A DNA stretch of 64,000 nt from CALBJU01 sp965247125 (GTDB lineage Bacteria > Bacteroidota > Rhodothermia > Rhodothermales > UBA10348). Where the stretch lies: positions 1,798,001 through 1,862,000 of the forward strand of contig CBDFGO010000003.1 in the NCBI GenBank assembly GCA_965247125.1. The letters are read 5' to 3'. The translations under genes were made by a program, and so were the position numbers. Shown one piece after another: positions 17,494 to 28,000 of this stretch. Below the pieces are notes generated by a model. The model did not search any database. It was given only the letters and a program-made list of their open reading frames with translations, and was not told the DNA's origin. Every line of letters begins with the position of its first letter. The stretch's first letter is position 1.

Positions 17494-19917
17494 CTATTTG
17501 AAGTAGATGAGGGTGACTCCCGCTCCGCCTTCACTGATCGGAGCCTCCTCGAAGTGAGAGACACTGTCTGTATTGGCGAGATACTCGTGGAGCGCTGAGC
17601 GAAGCGCTCCAGTCCCCTTTCCGTGCAGAACTTCTGCTCGTTCAATTCCGGCGGCCATTGCCTGATCTACGAAGGGAGTGATTTCCGAAAAAGCTTCATC
17701 CACCCTTCTACCGCGGATATCGAGGCGGATCGAAGCAGATTGAACCCGCAATCCCGAATTGGTGGAGGACGACTTTCGGACCCTCACCTCCTGCTTTGGT
17801 TTGCCTGCAACCTTTATGAGCCTGTCGATCTCGGTTTTCATCTGCATGCTGGAGAAGGCGACCAGCGCCTGATCTTCCTCCAATTCCAGAATTTCTCCGA
17901 CGGTCTGGCCGTCGGTCATCCGGACCTGATCACCAACCCGAATTGGGCCAGCAACCCGTGGCGCTGAGGAATCCTCGGATGCCTTTTTCTTTTTTCGCGA
18001 CCTTCCCTTGCTTTCACTTCTTTTCGTTTCTTTCGCGAGATTGACCTTTTTCTTTTCAAGCTTTTCTCGCGCCTGGGATGTCGTTTTCCGGTCGGCTCCC
18101 GATTCCTTGATATCCCGGATTGTCCTCTCTACCACCCGGTTAGCATCGCGCACAATCGCATCTGCCCGGCGGAGGGCGTCGTCACGAATATTCTGCCGTT
18201 CTTCCTGGAGTGACTCCACTCGCTGCTGGAAAATTTCGCGGCGCTCGGCCACATCGCCCTTCATCTCGTCCAAATCGCGAAGGGTTTCGGCAAGCTCGCT
18301 GTTTCTCCTCATTAGATCCCCGATAAGAATTTCGGCGCTGGCATGCCCTGACTCCATCAAGTCCGTGGAACGAGAAATCACGGCCGCGGGAAGGCCGGCA
18401 CGTGAGGCGATTTCGGTGGCGTAGGATGAACCCGGAATTCCCGGTACAAACTCGAAGGTGGGCCTGAGATTGTTCTGATCGAACATCATCGAACCGTTTT
18501 GAATCCCCTCTGATTCGTGTGCAAATACTTTGAGAGGACCATAATGTGTCGTCACGATGGTGCGGACCTCCTTTTCATGCAAGGACTCCAGAATGGCTCG
18601 CGCCAGGGCGCCACCCGCTTCGGGATCCGTTCCCGTTCCCGCTTCATCGATGAGGACAAGTGAATCGCGATCGGCTGTTTCGAGAATATGGCTGAGGGTC
18701 TTGAGGTGAGAGGTAAACGTCGACAGATCGTCTGAGAGGGACTGTTCGTCTCCGATGTCGACGAATATCCCACTGAACAAATCGAATCGGGATTCCTCAC
18801 CCACCGGGATGGGAAGTCCAAGCTGGGTCATGGAGGCCATCAACCCAACCGCTTTCATCGTCACCGATTTTCCGCCGGCGTTGGGACCAGAAATGATGAG
18901 GACGGTGTGATCTTCTCCCAGGTTCAGGGAAAAGGGGACGACCTCTCGAGACGAGTCCTCTGCCTTGAACAGGAGCGAAAGAGCTGGATTTCGGCCAGCA
19001 GTAAAGGACACCATTCCCGCTTGCTCTACCTCGGGAACGCAGGCCCCCAGCTCATTGGAGAGGGCTGCTTTGGCCAACAGAACATCGAACCGGGCCAGCT
19101 GGTCGACCGAGGAGCCGAGCGACGGCAGAATTTCCCGGATCCTGTCGGTTAACTCAACCCGAATCGCGAACATCTCTCTCCTCTCTTCCAGCTCCAGTTC
19201 CCGAACCAAATTGTTGCTTTCGAGACTTGCTGCCGGCTCAATGAACACCGTTTTTCCAGAGGCCGATACGTCGTGAACAAATCCATCCACGCGCCTTTTC
19301 GCCTCCACGCGAATCGGAATGACGACCCTCCCGGCCCGTATGGTAGGCTGATCATCTGCAGCGTAGCCCTCACCAGATGCCCGTTTGAGCGCATCGGACG
19401 CAGATCGGCGGGCTCTTTGGTGTGCACTGACCAGATCTCGTCTGATTTTCCGCAATTCGGATGACGCCCCATCTTTGAACTCTCCTGATTCATCGATGGC
19501 CGAAAAAATCGCTTCAGATGGAGAATCGACTGCGGACATTCCCTCAAGTATGCCATTGATAAGCGGATACTTGTCCAATCTGAGGTGAAAAAACCGCTCA
19601 ACATGCGCGGCCAGATTGAGAAACAGGCCAATCGAATAAATCTCGACAGTATCCAGAGCAGATCCTACTGGCGGTACTTTCCCGAGGGACCGAGCGACAT
19701 CAGGAAGCCCGTTGAAGTGAAGCGGATCATCAAATTCGAGGCATCGCTGCAGTTCTGCAACGGCCTCGAGCTCACTCCGAACTTCCTCGACTGTATCAAA
19801 CGTTAAGAATTCCGTCAGGCGAAACCTGGTCCCCTCCCCGGAAAGGTGTTGGGCCAGTCGTGATAACACCACATTCAATCCCAACTTGTCCGCACCCTCT
19901 GAAGGATAAATCATCAC
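17494..19917 (-). CDS. mutS2: Endonuclease MutS2
   Basis: MutS2 is a MutS homologue without mismatch-recognition domains that suppresses recombination or acts on stalled ribosomes. It has the core helical domain, the ATPase with Walker A IISGPNAGGKSVTMK and LVLIDEAGTGTDPEAGGALARAIL, a KOW-like segment (IRVGDQVRMTDGQTVGEILELE) and a C-terminal Smr nuclease domain (LDIRGRRVDEAFSEITPFVD...VLHGKGTGALRSALHEYL). The 807-residue length is normal. GTG at 19917 and ATG at 19914 are adjacent possible starts. It follows the nucleotidyltransferase gene by 16 bases on the same strand. Confidence 0.96.
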   Translation of the reverse strand: MMIYPSEGADKLGLNVVLSRLAQHLSGEGTRFRLTEFLTFDTVEEVRSELEAVAELQRCLEFDDPLHFNGLPDVARSLGKVPPVGSALDTVEIYSIGLFLNLAAHVERFFHLRLDKYPLINGILEGMSAVDSPSEAIFSAIDESGEFKDGASSELRKIRRDLVSAHQRARRSASDALKRASGEGYAADDQPTIRAGRVVIPIRVEAKRRVDGFVHDVSASGKTVFIEPAASLESNNLVRELELEERREMFAIRVELTDRIREILPSLGSSVDQLARFDVLLAKAALSNELGACVPEVEQAGMVSFTAGRNPALSLLFKAEDSSREVVPFSLNLGEDHTVLIISGPNAGGKSVTMKAVGLMASMTQLGLPIPVGEESRFDLFSGIFVDIGDEQSLSDDLSTFTSHLKTLSHILETADRDSLVLIDEAGTGTDPEAGGALARAILESLHEKEVRTIVTTHYGPLKVFAHESEGIQNGSMMFDQNNLRPTFEFVPGIPGSSYATEIASRAGLPAAVISRSTDLMESGHASAEILIGDLMRRNSELAETLRDLDEMKGDVAERREIFQQRVESLQEERQNIRDDALRRADAIVRDANRVVERTIRDIKESGADRKTTSQAREKLEKKKVNLAKETKRSESKGRSRKKKKASEDSSAPRVAGPIRVGDQVRMTDGQTVGEILELEEDQALVAFSSMQMKTEIDRLIKVAGKPKQEVRVRKSSSTNSGLRVQSASIRLDIRGRRVDEAFSEITPFVDQAMAAGIERAEVLHGKGTGALRSALHEYLANTDSVSHFEEAPISEGGAGVTLIYFK

Positions 19918-19933
19918 GTTTCGAATCCTTTTC

Positions 19934-20935
19934 TCAAGTCGACACTTCGCTGTGATCGCCGATGTTCAGCACACCGGTGAACCCCTCAACGCGAGCACTC
20001 CTGCCGACGAGGGAGTCCGACAGATTTGAATTTGAAATGGTCGCGTCGGCGAAGACGATCCCACCCTTCAGCACCGAGTTCGAAATCGTCGCACCGGATT
20101 CAATCGATGTTTCCGGTCCAATTTCACCACCGACGATGTGGACTCCCTCCCCGACATATACGGGTTCGTTCACAACGGTCCCTTCGACGCTGCCTTCTGG
20201 TACGGGGTGCTTCTCTCGGCGAATAATGAATCGTGTCGTCTCGGCGAGCGCTTCGATGGTCCCGCAATCGAGCCAGTCAGTGACGGTCGCCGTTCGAAAC
20301 ACGCGGTTCTCCTTGAGAATTCGATCGAAGGCGTCAGTCAATTGATATTCGCCTCCGAATCCGGTGATATTGTTATCGAACAGGTACTGGATCGCGCTCC
20401 GCAGCAATGATAGGTCACGAACATAGTAGATTCCGATCAGCGCTTCGGTGGAGATCAATTTCTCGGGCTTCTCTACCAGTGCGACAATTCGATCCCCCTC
20501 GCGAACGGCAACACCAAATCGACTGGGGTCATCCACGTGTTTTACCCAGGCCACGACGTCGGAATCCGACAAATCGACTCCGGGTTCCATGAAAAAGAGA
20601 GTGTCGGCGAACACAACGATCCCTTCTCCTTCCAACTTATCGCCTGCGCATCCCACGGCATGCGCTGTGCCCAGGGCGACATCCTGGACGCCGAATGATA
20701 CCGCTGCATCGTGACGTTCACAGATGTCAGTCAGGGAATCCCTTACTTCCTGGCCAAAATCGGGACCGAGAATGAAAACTCCTTCCGTGATCGGCCGGGG
20801 AAGAACCGCGGAAAACGTATCCACGATTCGTTCCACCATGCTTTTACCGCAAACGGGTAGAAGCGGTTTGGGGGTCACGTTAGAGTGCGGACGGACACGC
20901 GTTCCACGTCCGGCCATCGGGATTATCAGCTTCAT
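19934..20935 (-). CDS. Sugar-1-phosphate nucleotidyltransferase
   Basis: This 333-residue enzyme of the RmlA/GlmU-N type activates sugar phosphates as NDP-sugars. It starts with the signature MKLIIPMAGRGTRVRPHSNVTPKPLLPVCGKSM cut at residue 33, followed by the catalytic VFADTLFF region and EYQLTDAFDRILKE; the C-terminal 80 residues form a left-handed beta-helix with hexapeptide repeats (VYVGEGVHIVGGEIGPETSIESG). The exact nucleotide and sugar cannot be read. It precedes mutS2 closely, and may supply the surface-sugar genes at 23.0-24.9 kb. Confidence 0.9.
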   Translation of the reverse strand: MKLIIPMAGRGTRVRPHSNVTPKPLLPVCGKSMVERIVDTFSAVLPRPITEGVFILGPDFGQEVRDSLTDICERHDAAVSFGVQDVALGTAHAVGCAGDKLEGEGIVVFADTLFFMEPGVDLSDSDVVAWVKHVDDPSRFGVAVREGDRIVALVEKPEKLISTEALIGIYYVRDLSLLRSAIQYLFDNNITGFGGEYQLTDAFDRILKENRVFRTATVTDWLDCGTIEALAETTRFIIRREKHPVPEGSVEGTVVNEPVYVGEGVHIVGGEIGPETSIESGATISNSVLKGGIVFADATISNSNLSDSLVGRSARVEGFTGVLNIGDHSEVST

Positions 20936-21130
20936 GTGGTCAGTTGAATTCGAAATAGATTTCGGTCCCCAAGATAGGTCTAGAGAAAAGCACTCACACG
21001 GATGATGCGACTAAATGTCCAAGGATTTTGACCGGTTTTTGTTGTCGTATGTGGTCAGTATCCTTGCTCTGGCGACGCGCTGGGTTCTGGCGGATGACGC
21101 GCCATTCCAACAATCCCAAACCCCGAGAAC

Positions 21131-21844
21131 ATGAGTCAATTCACGCAAGAGGAGCCGGGCGCTTCTACAACGACCTATGACTCCTGGCAGGATGCCCGGA
21201 TTAAGGACTTGTGGCGGGTATTTCGCATAATGGGCGAATTTGTCGATGGCTTCGAAACGTTATCCGAGGTGGGACCAGCGGTATTCATCTTCGGATCCGC
21301 AAGAACCAAGCCCGACCACCCCAATTATTTGCTGGCGGAACAGGTCGCCAGTGCACTCGTCCGCCGTGGATTCGGGGTAATCAGCGGTGGAGGCCCGGGA
21401 ATCATGGAGGCGGCCAACAAGGGTGCTCGGGAAGCAAAAGGGGTATCGGTAGGATTGAATATTGATCTGCCCCACGAGCAGCAATCCAATCCATACATAG
21501 ATCCTGAGCACCTCATTGATTTTAATTTCTTCTTCGTCAGAAAAGTCATGTTCGTCAAATACGCGCAGGGATTTGTGGTACTGCCGGGCGGATTTGGAAC
21601 CATGGACGAACTTTTCGAGGCGCTAACGCTGATACAGACTCACAAATCTACTCCCTTCCCGGTCGTGCTGATGGGCCGTAAATTCTGGCCGGGTCTCCTT
21701 GATTGGCTGAAGATCACAATGTTGGAGGCTGGTAACATTTCTCCCGAAAATCTCGAATTATTCAGCGTTACTGACGATCCGGAAGAAGCAGCTCAACTGA
21801 TCAGCACCTTTTATCAAGATCGGGCGATGACTCCGAATTTCTAA
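21131..21844 (+). CDS. LOG family (TIGR00730) nucleotide phosphoribohydrolase-like protein
   Basis: This is a 237-residue Rossmann-fold LOG protein; family members hydrolyse nucleoside 5'-monophosphates such as cytokinin ribotides or AMP. It shows VFIFGSARTKPDHPNY, the GGGPGIMEAANKGAREAKG segment and the defining PGGFGTMDELFEALTL motif. An N-terminal 45-residue helical extension precedes the domain. The 195-bp stretch upstream, shared with the divergent nucleotidyltransferase gene, holds no other feature I can identify. Confidence 0.92.
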   Translation: MSQFTQEEPGASTTTYDSWQDARIKDLWRVFRIMGEFVDGFETLSEVGPAVFIFGSARTKPDHPNYLLAEQVASALVRRGFGVISGGGPGIMEAANKGAREAKGVSVGLNIDLPHEQQSNPYIDPEHLIDFNFFFVRKVMFVKYAQGFVVLPGGFGTMDELFEALTLIQTHKSTPFPVVLMGRKFWPGLLDWLKITMLEAGNISPENLELFSVTDDPEEAAQLISTFYQDRAMTPNF

Positions 21845-22041
21845 TTCTATTGACACATGTGTGCTCTGATGTACTTAGATTTACCCCGATGTGACCTCCC
21901 CACAGAGGAAACAACGAGATTTCTCGTGGCGTTGGTGCAACTTCTTGATCTCTCAACGTTCTTTACCCCGGAGCCCTGTACTCAAGAAGTAGCCACCAAT
22001 ACAGAGCTCTTTATCATTTTCGACCAACCAGTAAATACCCG

Positions 22042-22899
22042 ATGACTGTTTTCAGCTCCATGCGGACCGCCATCACGATGACGCTTTGCCTGACCTTTAT
22101 GGTCGTTCTCAGCGATAATTCGGCCACGGCTCAAGATTATAAAGAGACGTTTAACGAGGCTCGCGAAGCCGCCCTGGCGAAGGACTATCCTACCGCCCTC
22201 ACGAAGTACACAGATGCCGCTGCAGCAGCAAACGTTGAAGGAGATGATGCTGTAGAAAGGAAGGCACGCAAGACGATCGCGTCTCTAGAATACATTCTTG
22301 GCAGAGGATATCTTAAAAATGACGATTTCAACAGCGCTCTCGCACACTTCGACAACGGAATTTCGAACTACCCGAGTTACGCGAAAAATTATCTCGCTCG
22401 CGCGAGCACGCTGAAAAAAATGGATCGCCTGGACGATGCCATTACCGGTTTCGCTCAGACGATGGATGTTGCAACCGCAGCCAGCGATACCAAGACAGCT
22501 CGCCAAGCTGAAGATGCGATTCGGGGTCACTATGTATTTCTGGCCTCCACGGCACTTAGCCGTAATGGAGCACGCACCTCGGCGACGGATGCCAATGAAG
22601 CGATGGATTACATCGTCACAATGCTTCAGTACGTTGATCCGGATGCCGACGCCTTCTACTACATGGCAGAGAGCCAGAAAGTCAAAGGGCAGTTCATGGA
22701 AGCGGTAATGAGTGCAGATGAAGCGTTGGCCGTTCATACCGGAAGCCGTACGGACAAAGCAAAAATTTACTTCGTCAAGGGCGAAGCGCTCATGAACATC
22801 GGGGACGTACCGGGTGCCAAGGAAGCTTTTCAGAATGCTGCATTCGGCAACTATAAAAATTCCGCCGAGCACTTCATCGAAACGCTTGGTTCCAACTGA
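22042..22899 (+). CDS. Secreted TPR-repeat protein
   Basis: This 285-residue protein has a signal peptide (MTLCLTFMVVLSDNSATAQ) and a helical, Ala-rich mature part with TPR-like pairs (YKETFNEAREAALAKDYPTALTKYTDAAAAA; NDDFNSALAHFDNGISNYPSYAKNYLARASTLKKM; AKIYFVKGEALMNIGDVPGAKEAFQNAAF). It is probably a periplasmic scaffold; no enzymatic motif is seen. It is monocistronic, with a clear terminator 42 bases downstream. In-frame ATGs at 22042 and 22060 both precede the signal sequence. Confidence 0.85.
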   Translation: MTVFSSMRTAITMTLCLTFMVVLSDNSATAQDYKETFNEAREAALAKDYPTALTKYTDAAAAANVEGDDAVERKARKTIASLEYILGRGYLKNDDFNSALAHFDNGISNYPSYAKNYLARASTLKKMDRLDDAITGFAQTMDVATAASDTKTARQAEDAIRGHYVFLASTALSRNGARTSATDANEAMDYIVTMLQYVDPDADAFYYMAESQKVKGQFMEAVMSADEALAVHTGSRTDKAKIYFVKGEALMNIGDVPGAKEAFQNAAFGNYKNSAEHFIETLGSN

Positions 22900-22940
22900 T
22901 TTGCGACAGGTGAACACCCTGTGCAACCAGAATGTTGAAA

Positions 22941-22971
22941 GCCCGCGGCCGAATGGCCGCGGGCTTTTTTT
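22941..22971 (+). terminator. Rho-independent terminator after the TPR gene
   Basis: A perfect 10-bp stem GCCCGCGGCC / GGCCGCGGGC with a GAAT loop is followed by TTTTTTT. It separates the TPR gene from the acyltransferase/aminotransferase pair. Confidence 0.95.
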
Positions 22972-23022
22972 ATCTCCATCGTGTGCCTGCGTATCTTACC
23001 TACCTAAGTAGCCTGAAAATCA

Positions 23023-23772
23023 ATGGAGTTCCAAGACATATCAGCCAGTGCTGACGTTGGAAGTGGCACCACACTCGGCCAATTCGTTGTGATTGAAGCG
23101 GATGTAGTAATTGGTGACAACTGCTCGATCGGACACCATGTCATTTTAAAGAGCGGAACCAGACTGGGCGAATCCGTGCAGGTTGGTGACCACAGCATTC
23201 TTGGAAAGCAGCCTATGAAAGCCGCAAACTCGGCTGTAACCACTTCCGAAGTGCACGCTGGTCCTGTGATTGGGGACCGGGTTTGCATCGGCTCGTCTTC
23301 GATAATTTATGCAGGATGCGAAGTGGCTGAGGATGTATTTGTTGCCGACATGGTGACGATCCGAGAACAGGTAACCATCGGACAAAAAACGATCGTGGGG
23401 CGTGGCGTAGCCATCGAAAACCGGTGTACCATCGGTAAACTGTGCAAATTGGAGACCAATGCATATATCACCGCCTACTCAACTATCGGAGATCGGGTAT
23501 TTGTAGCGCCGGGTGTTCTGACGAGCAATGATAATTTTATTGGCCGGACTGAGGAGCGGTTCAAACACTTCAAAGGTGCGATTCTTGAAAAGGGCGCTCG
23601 CGTGGGTGTAGGAGCCGTCCTGCTTCCAGGAGTCGTCATCTCGAAAGAGGCCGTGGTCGCGGCAGGAGCTGTCCAGACGAGAGACGCCGAGGAAGCAACG
23701 GTACACATGGGTGTGCCAGCCAAAGCTTCCGGACCTGTTCCGAAGGAGCAATTGTTGTCCTCTGAAGATTGA
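23023..23772 (+). CDS. Left-handed beta-helix acyltransferase (sugar N-acetyltransferase type)
   Basis: This 249-residue hexapeptide-repeat enzyme resembles WlbB/FdtC-type N-acetyltransferases that acetylate amino-sugar nucleotides. Two blocks of repeats are seen (IEADVVIGDNCSIGHHVILKSGTRLGESVQVGDHSILG and, after VHAGPVIG, VCIGSSSIIYAGCEVAEDVFVADMVTI), with VFVAPGVLTSNDN and VGVGAVLLPGVVI close to the C-terminus. It is translationally coupled to the next gene (TGATG). The partner aminotransferase suggests synthesis of an amino sugar for LPS or capsule. Confidence 0.88.
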   Translation: MEFQDISASADVGSGTTLGQFVVIEADVVIGDNCSIGHHVILKSGTRLGESVQVGDHSILGKQPMKAANSAVTTSEVHAGPVIGDRVCIGSSSIIYAGCEVAEDVFVADMVTIREQVTIGQKTIVGRGVAIENRCTIGKLCKLETNAYITAYSTIGDRVFVAPGVLTSNDNFIGRTEERFKHFKGAILEKGARVGVGAVLLPGVVISKEAVVAAGAVQTRDAEEATVHMGVPAKASGPVPKEQLLSSED

Positions 23773-24911
23773 TGGATCCGCCAATGGACATTCATATGGT
23801 TGACCTCCATGGCCAGTATCTCGGGATTAAAGAGGAGATTGACACCGCCATTCAAGGGGTCATCGACAGCTCGATGTTTATTCGAGGGCCTGCGTTGGCC
23901 GCATTTGAGTCTGAATTGTCGGCAGAACTTGACGCTGTTGGGGTTCTCGGCGTAGCGAACGGCACCGATGCACTACAGATTGCGCTCATGGCCCTTGGTG
24001 TCGGCCCGGGAGACGAGGTTATTACGGCCTCGTTTACGTTTGTGGCGACTGCGGAAGCGGTTGGATTACTTGGAGCAACTCCGGTTTTCGCCGACATCGA
24101 TCCCCATACGTTTAACATAGACGTCGAAAAGATTCCGGCACTGATTACGGAAAAGACCAAAGCCATCGTACCGGTGCATTTGTTCGGTCAATGTGCGGAT
24201 ATGAGCGCCATCACGGCTATTGCCGAGTCTCGTGGAATTCCTGTAATCGAAGATGCTGCACAAGCCGTTGGGGCTCAGTTCGAAGGCCGAATGGCTGGCA
24301 CCATGGGCGATTTCGGCACACTGTCCTTCTTTCCAACTAAAAATCTGGCCTGCTTCGGAGACGGCGGAGCCGTCGTCAGCCGCGATCCAGATCTCCTCGA
24401 TCGCGCCCGCCTCATCGCAAATCACGGCTCCAGGAAGAAATACCACAACGAAATTGTCGGAATTAATTCGAGATTGGATACGATTCAGGCGGCCATTCTT
24501 CGGGTGAAACTGAAACACCTTCGAGAGTACTCGGATGCCCGAAGAATGGCCGCCGACCGATACGATGAGCTGTTTTTGGATATGAGTGAAATCGCATGTC
24601 CCGTTCGAGACCAGCGAGGCACGCACGTCTTCCACCAGTACACGGTCAGGGTGGTCGGAAATGATTCGCAGAGACGTGACGCCCTACAGCAATTCCTGAA
24701 GCAGCGTGGGGTCCCGTCGTTTGTGTACTACCCCGTTCCACTGCATCTGCTGCCGATCTACAAAGACGATCCGGCCTCCTGCAAGACAGGAACGATGGAT
24801 GAGACCATTCGGGCTACAAACGAGGTGCTCTCCCTTCCCATGCATACCGAGCTGACGCGGGCCCAACAGGTACGTGTCGCAGACGCATGTCGAGCGTTTT
24901 TTGACGGGTGA
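23772..24911 (+). CDS. DegT/DnrJ/EryC1/StrS family sugar aminotransferase
   Basis: This PLP-dependent enzyme transfers an amino group to a keto sugar nucleotide. Motifs are GVANGTDALQIALMALGVGPGDEVI (PLP phosphate), VIEDAAQAVGAQF (D161) and LSFFPTKNLACFGDGGA with the Schiff-base lysine K190. The ATG at 23772 overlaps the upstream stop as TGATG; a TTG at 23769 also opens the frame. The length of 379 residues is typical. It pairs with the preceding acyltransferase gene; no glycosyltransferase or O-antigen cluster follows here. Confidence 0.93.
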   Translation: MDPPMDIHMVDLHGQYLGIKEEIDTAIQGVIDSSMFIRGPALAAFESELSAELDAVGVLGVANGTDALQIALMALGVGPGDEVITASFTFVATAEAVGLLGATPVFADIDPHTFNIDVEKIPALITEKTKAIVPVHLFGQCADMSAITAIAESRGIPVIEDAAQAVGAQFEGRMAGTMGDFGTLSFFPTKNLACFGDGGAVVSRDPDLLDRARLIANHGSRKKYHNEIVGINSRLDTIQAAILRVKLKHLREYSDARRMAADRYDELFLDMSEIACPVRDQRGTHVFHQYTVRVVGNDSQRRDALQQFLKQRGVPSFVYYPVPLHLLPIYKDDPASCKTGTMDETIRATNEVLSLPMHTELTRAQQVRVADACRAFFDG

Positions 24912-25007
24912 TCGCTTCTGGTTGGAGGTCGAGTAAGAATTGCGGCACATCCCTGGGAGAATCTGTCGAGTCGATGCAAACAATATCCGCGGACAGTCTA
25001 CTGCGTC

Positions 25008-28000
25008 CTACGAAGAAGTCATTCGCAGTACTTCTTCAAGAGTGGTCGCGCCCATTTTGACCAGCTCACGTGCAGAGTCGCCGAGCCCCAACATGCCATC
25101 TTTTTCAGCCTGTGTTCGAATGGCGTCTTCATCAATCGCATCCCCTGATTCGGCTATCATAGCCCTTATTTCGGGTGTGAAGTAGAGCGTTTCACAGACC
25201 GCGCGGCGTCCCTTGTAACCGTTTCCGCCGCAGATCGCGCAACCGGATCCCAGATTGGCTCGATATACGGTAACCTCAGCAATTTCCTCGTCGGTGAACC
25301 CAAGCGTCTTCATCATTACCTTGTCCGGATCGGGATCTGCTTCCTTGCACTCTTGGCATACTTCTCTGATCAGCCTCTGAGCAACGACGAGGTTGATTGC
25401 ATAAGCGATCAGGAATGGCTCTACGCCCATTTTGTAAAGACGACTTACGGCTGCCGGGGCATCATTGGTATGCAGCGTCGAGAACGTGAGGTGACCCGTG
25501 TTTGCCAGTTTAATAGCCAACTCTGCGGTGTATTTATCTCGCATTTCCCCTACCATCACGATATCCGGATCGTGACGCAGGATGGCGCGCAAGGCCCCTT
25601 CTAGGTCCAGTTTGTTGCTCAATTTTATCTGTCGTACGCCCCTGATGATGTACTCAACAGGGTCTTCCACCGTAAGCACATTCACTTCCTCAGTGACAAC
25701 CTGGTAGAGCGCTGCAACGAGCGTGGTACTCTTACCTGACCCGGTTGGACCTGTCAGAATCACCATGCCGTGTGGCTGGCGAATGGCCAGGTCGAAACGC
25801 TCCATTGCGACATCCAACATGCCCAGCTTGGAGATATCGGTAAGAACCTTCCGATCATCCAGAATACGTATGACTATACTCTCGGCGCGTATTTCCTGAT
25901 TTGCTGTGGCAATTGGAAGAATCGATACCCGGAATCGAATGAGCGCGCCGTCAATGTCCCTCTGGATAAACCCATCCTGCGCAGAATCGCGATCAAAACG
26001 GTCAACATTGGTTGAATTGTCTTTCACAACCGCGAGAAATGCTTCTGGATGGGCCTTGTCTTCAGTATGCCATTTCTTCAGTCGACCATCGATCCTGAAA
26101 TGAATTTCAACCTGTCTGTTCGGATTCGGAAACATGTGAATGTCCGATACTCCCTGACGAACTGCTTCCATGAGAGATGCTTCAAACAGGTTAATCAGCT
26201 TCGAACGGCTGATTTCCGCTTCTAGCGCATCCTCGTCGATTATGGTGTCGCCTTCGTCATACGACATTCCCAGATCAAACGCGTCTGAGCCGTCACTGAT
26301 AGCATCGAGATACTCGTTCTTACGAGGAAATACTTCCTCATAAGCCTTTATAATCTCTGATTCTGAAGCGTATCTAAGCTCAAAACGTCCCAGGTCGAGG
26401 TCGTGCACCAGACGATTGACATCTGCGTTTGTCGGGTCTGGTGTCACGAATACAATTCGTCCCGTTCCCGTTTCAAAATCAATAGTGTGTTCGAACGGAA
26501 TGAGAAGCATCGCCATCATCTCTTCCTGGCTCCCATCCGACAGCGTTCCCATGGTCAAGCGCACGAAGTCATAATCGGGGCGACCGGGGCCCATTTTTTC
26601 ATGCTTGAAGGCGTACACTTTTGCCGCAGTCTCGAAGACCATTTCCCGAGATACGCCCGAAAGGTCTGCGACGAGGCGCCACAAGGCGACCATTCCGCCC
26701 AGTGATTCGAATTCTTCTTTCGCTTCGGCAAGCTTGAACTCGTCGATCAAGTCATTTTCCACGAGGTGCTTGACGACACGGTCCATCGTCGTGCGAGATC
26801 CCCTATCTGGCCTCATTTTACGCGAACGCGTCGGACGGGGAGCAGCATCTGTCTCATCACTATCCACTACAACGTCCTCGTCGAGGTCGTCTTCAGCCTT
26901 GAAATCGATATCGACCGGGTCCTCCACATGTTCTGGCTCGAGTTTTTCAAACGATTCGCTTTCAGAATCGTCGATCGAAAATCCTTTTCCGTCCAACCAC
27001 ATCCGAACGTCCGTAAGCAGGTGTTCGACCGTATTTTGTGGAGAAAATCTACAGTCCACTTCAATGGGTGATGACAGTAGAGCCGCCTGGACTCGAGAAT
27101 CCAATGGATCTGCGGACAATACCACCACGGTGTGTCGGACCGTTTCGAGATCAATATCGAGACTTATTGGCAGCAGACCGACCGAAACCAGCTTCGCCAG
27201 ATCCGTCCCCGGAAAAATATCCAGCACTTTATCGATGAAGGAACGGGTTGGAGGCGTACTAATGTACTCGTGAAATTTATATCCACGTTCTGAGGCGACA
27301 GCAGCCTGAATTTCAACCGAGTTGGCCTCAGGATGAGCTGCAAGAATTCTCCAGAGATCTACGCCTTCCTCTCTTCCACGAATAGCATCGAATACTTGAG
27401 ACATGGAAACAAGCTCGGATTGAAGAAGCGATAACACAATTTCGTCCTTCACCACGCCAGATATGGGAGAATCTTCCGTAGGCTCAAATCCTTCGTTTAA
27501 TCCGATGTTGGCCGTAGATTCGAATTCGTGCTGTTCAATCTCGGGAGCATCGGTGTTAATATCCAGGGAGTCTTCCGACTGAACTTCTACTGGAGGATCG
27601 TCGCCAATGGCTACCGATTCATCCTCTTCTGGAGTACTCACCTCGGCAATCTCGACTTCGTCAACGAGAGGTTTTTCCTCCTCGCCAATCTCGACTTCGC
27701 CAACGAGAAGTTCTTCCTCCTCGGCAATCTCGACTTCGCCAACGAGAACTTCTTCCTCCTCGCCAATCTCGACTTCGCCAATGAGAACTTCTTCCTTCTC
27801 GGCAATCTCGACTTCGCCAACGAGAAGTTCTTCTTCCTCGACTTCATTATCGCCTGGATCCTGTTGTTCCAGGGCGCCATATACCTCTTCAAGGGTGAAC
27901 ACTTCTTTTTCGCCCGGAGCGATTGCTTCCTCTCCCACTTCAGCGATGCCTTCCTCTTCAAGTCCCTGAAGTGCCGTCATCATCTGGTCGAGAGAGAGTG

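Noticed and set aside
21857..22045. Small open frame between the LOG and TPR genes
   Set aside because: No ribosome site, signal peptide or family match; it overlaps the start of the TPR gene.
26403..27273. Long plus-strand open frames opposite the PilB-type gene
   Set aside because: They are Ser/Thr-rich antisense shadows of a long acidic coding frame.
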